A stretch of 17,644 nt of DNA, taken from Candidatus Cloacimonadota bacterium. GTDB lineage: Bacteria; Cloacimonadota; Cloacimonadia; Cloacimonadales; Cloacimonadaceae. A model generated the notes under the pieces. It saw only the letters and a list, made by a program, of their open reading frames with translations. It made no database searches and was not told the origin of the DNA. Shown here piece after piece: positions 17,498-17,644 of this stretch. Each line of letters starts with the position of its first letter. The stretch's first letter is position 1. Location: positions 1 to 17,644 of the forward strand of contig JAEZUG010000063.1 in the NCBI GenBank assembly GCA_023421135.1, given 5' to 3'. Both the position numbers and the translations under genes were made by a program.

Positions 17498-17525
17498 AAG
17501 CTATAGTTGTTCAGTTAGATGTCAA
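17498..17525 (-). promoter_or_regulatory. Possible promoter for the cyclase/secreted-protein operon
   Basis: A perfect TTGACA (17520-17525, minus strand) lies about 50 nt upstream of the cyclase start. The -10 is unclear: TAGCTT at 17498-17503 gives a 16-nt spacer but only a 3-of-6 match, while TATAGC at 17500-17505 gives a short 14-nt spacer. The -35 is the only strong element. The rest of 17526-17644 shows a 10-bp palindrome (CCAGGCCTGG, 17586-17595) and no other feature I can support. Confidence 0.35.
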
Positions 17526-17644
17526 GAAGATTCTTCGCAAAAGAAAAACAATTTCATCAGTATGTGACAAGAAAGTGATTAGGGACCAGGCCTGGGGATT
17601 AGAGAGCTGCGCTGCTGCCGCTTTGGTAGAGGCGGTCGCCGTAC

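Noticed and set aside
17586..17595. CCAGGCCTGG palindrome as a terminator
   Set aside because: There is no loop and no following T-run on either strand, so it is not a credible intrinsic terminator.
17599..17643. Possible C-terminal end of an upstream minus-strand gene (YGDRLYQSGSSAAL then stop)
   Set aside because: It looks protein-like, but all three minus-strand frames are open at this edge for a short distance and 14 residues cannot identify a family. Sequence beyond the right edge would decide.

Overview
The window reads as part of a fermentative, Gram-negative-type environmental bacterium. The very large secreted proteins built from PKD, beta-propeller (SBBP and FG-GAP/VCBS), parallel beta-helix and choice-of-anchor-D modules, together with a cyclase-AAA-TPR protein, resemble what is seen in Candidatus Cloacimonadota and the wider FCB group. 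That placement is inference from gene style; no marker gene is present to settle it.

Layout from left to right. At 1-172, two tRNA genes on the minus strand, tRNA-Thr(TGT) followed by tRNA-Tyr(GTA), have a plausible promoter at 186-214; the tRNA-Tyr CCA end runs off the left edge. At 280-450 (minus) lies the decayed C-terminal end of a major facilitator superfamily transporter. At 506-574 a compact block of 11-bp tandem units also forms a long inverted repeat. At 648-1742 (plus) is a radical SAM enzyme with a reduced SPASM-type C-terminus. A small GC-rich hairpin (1776-1791) lies between this gene and the genes converging on it from the right.

The rest, 1818-17470, is a minus-strand run of three genes, transcribed right to left. 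First comes a 1028-aa class III adenylate cyclase fused to an AAA-type ATPase and a TPR array. After 39 nt (from its stop to the chosen start of the next gene) comes a 2114-aa secreted protein (two seven-repeat SBBP blocks, three PKD domains, beta-helix, choice-of-anchor D, Fn3-like tail). Overlapping it by one base (TAGTG) is a 2060-aa secreted protein (one seven-repeat FG-GAP/VCBS propeller, an Fn3-like domain, about five Ig-like repeats, two PKD domains, then the same beta-helix, choice-of-anchor D and Fn3-like tail). Tight spacing and the lack of visible terminators suggest one operon.

The two giants are tandem paralogs over their last 950 residues or so, with high nucleotide identity there (perfect 30-32 nt matches), while their N-terminal halves are unrelated modules. 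The most interesting reading is a pair of cell-surface or released scaffold proteins with exchangeable propeller heads on a common stalk, made in the same transcript as a multidomain cAMP-signalling protein. The link between the cyclase and the secreted proteins is inference from gene order only.
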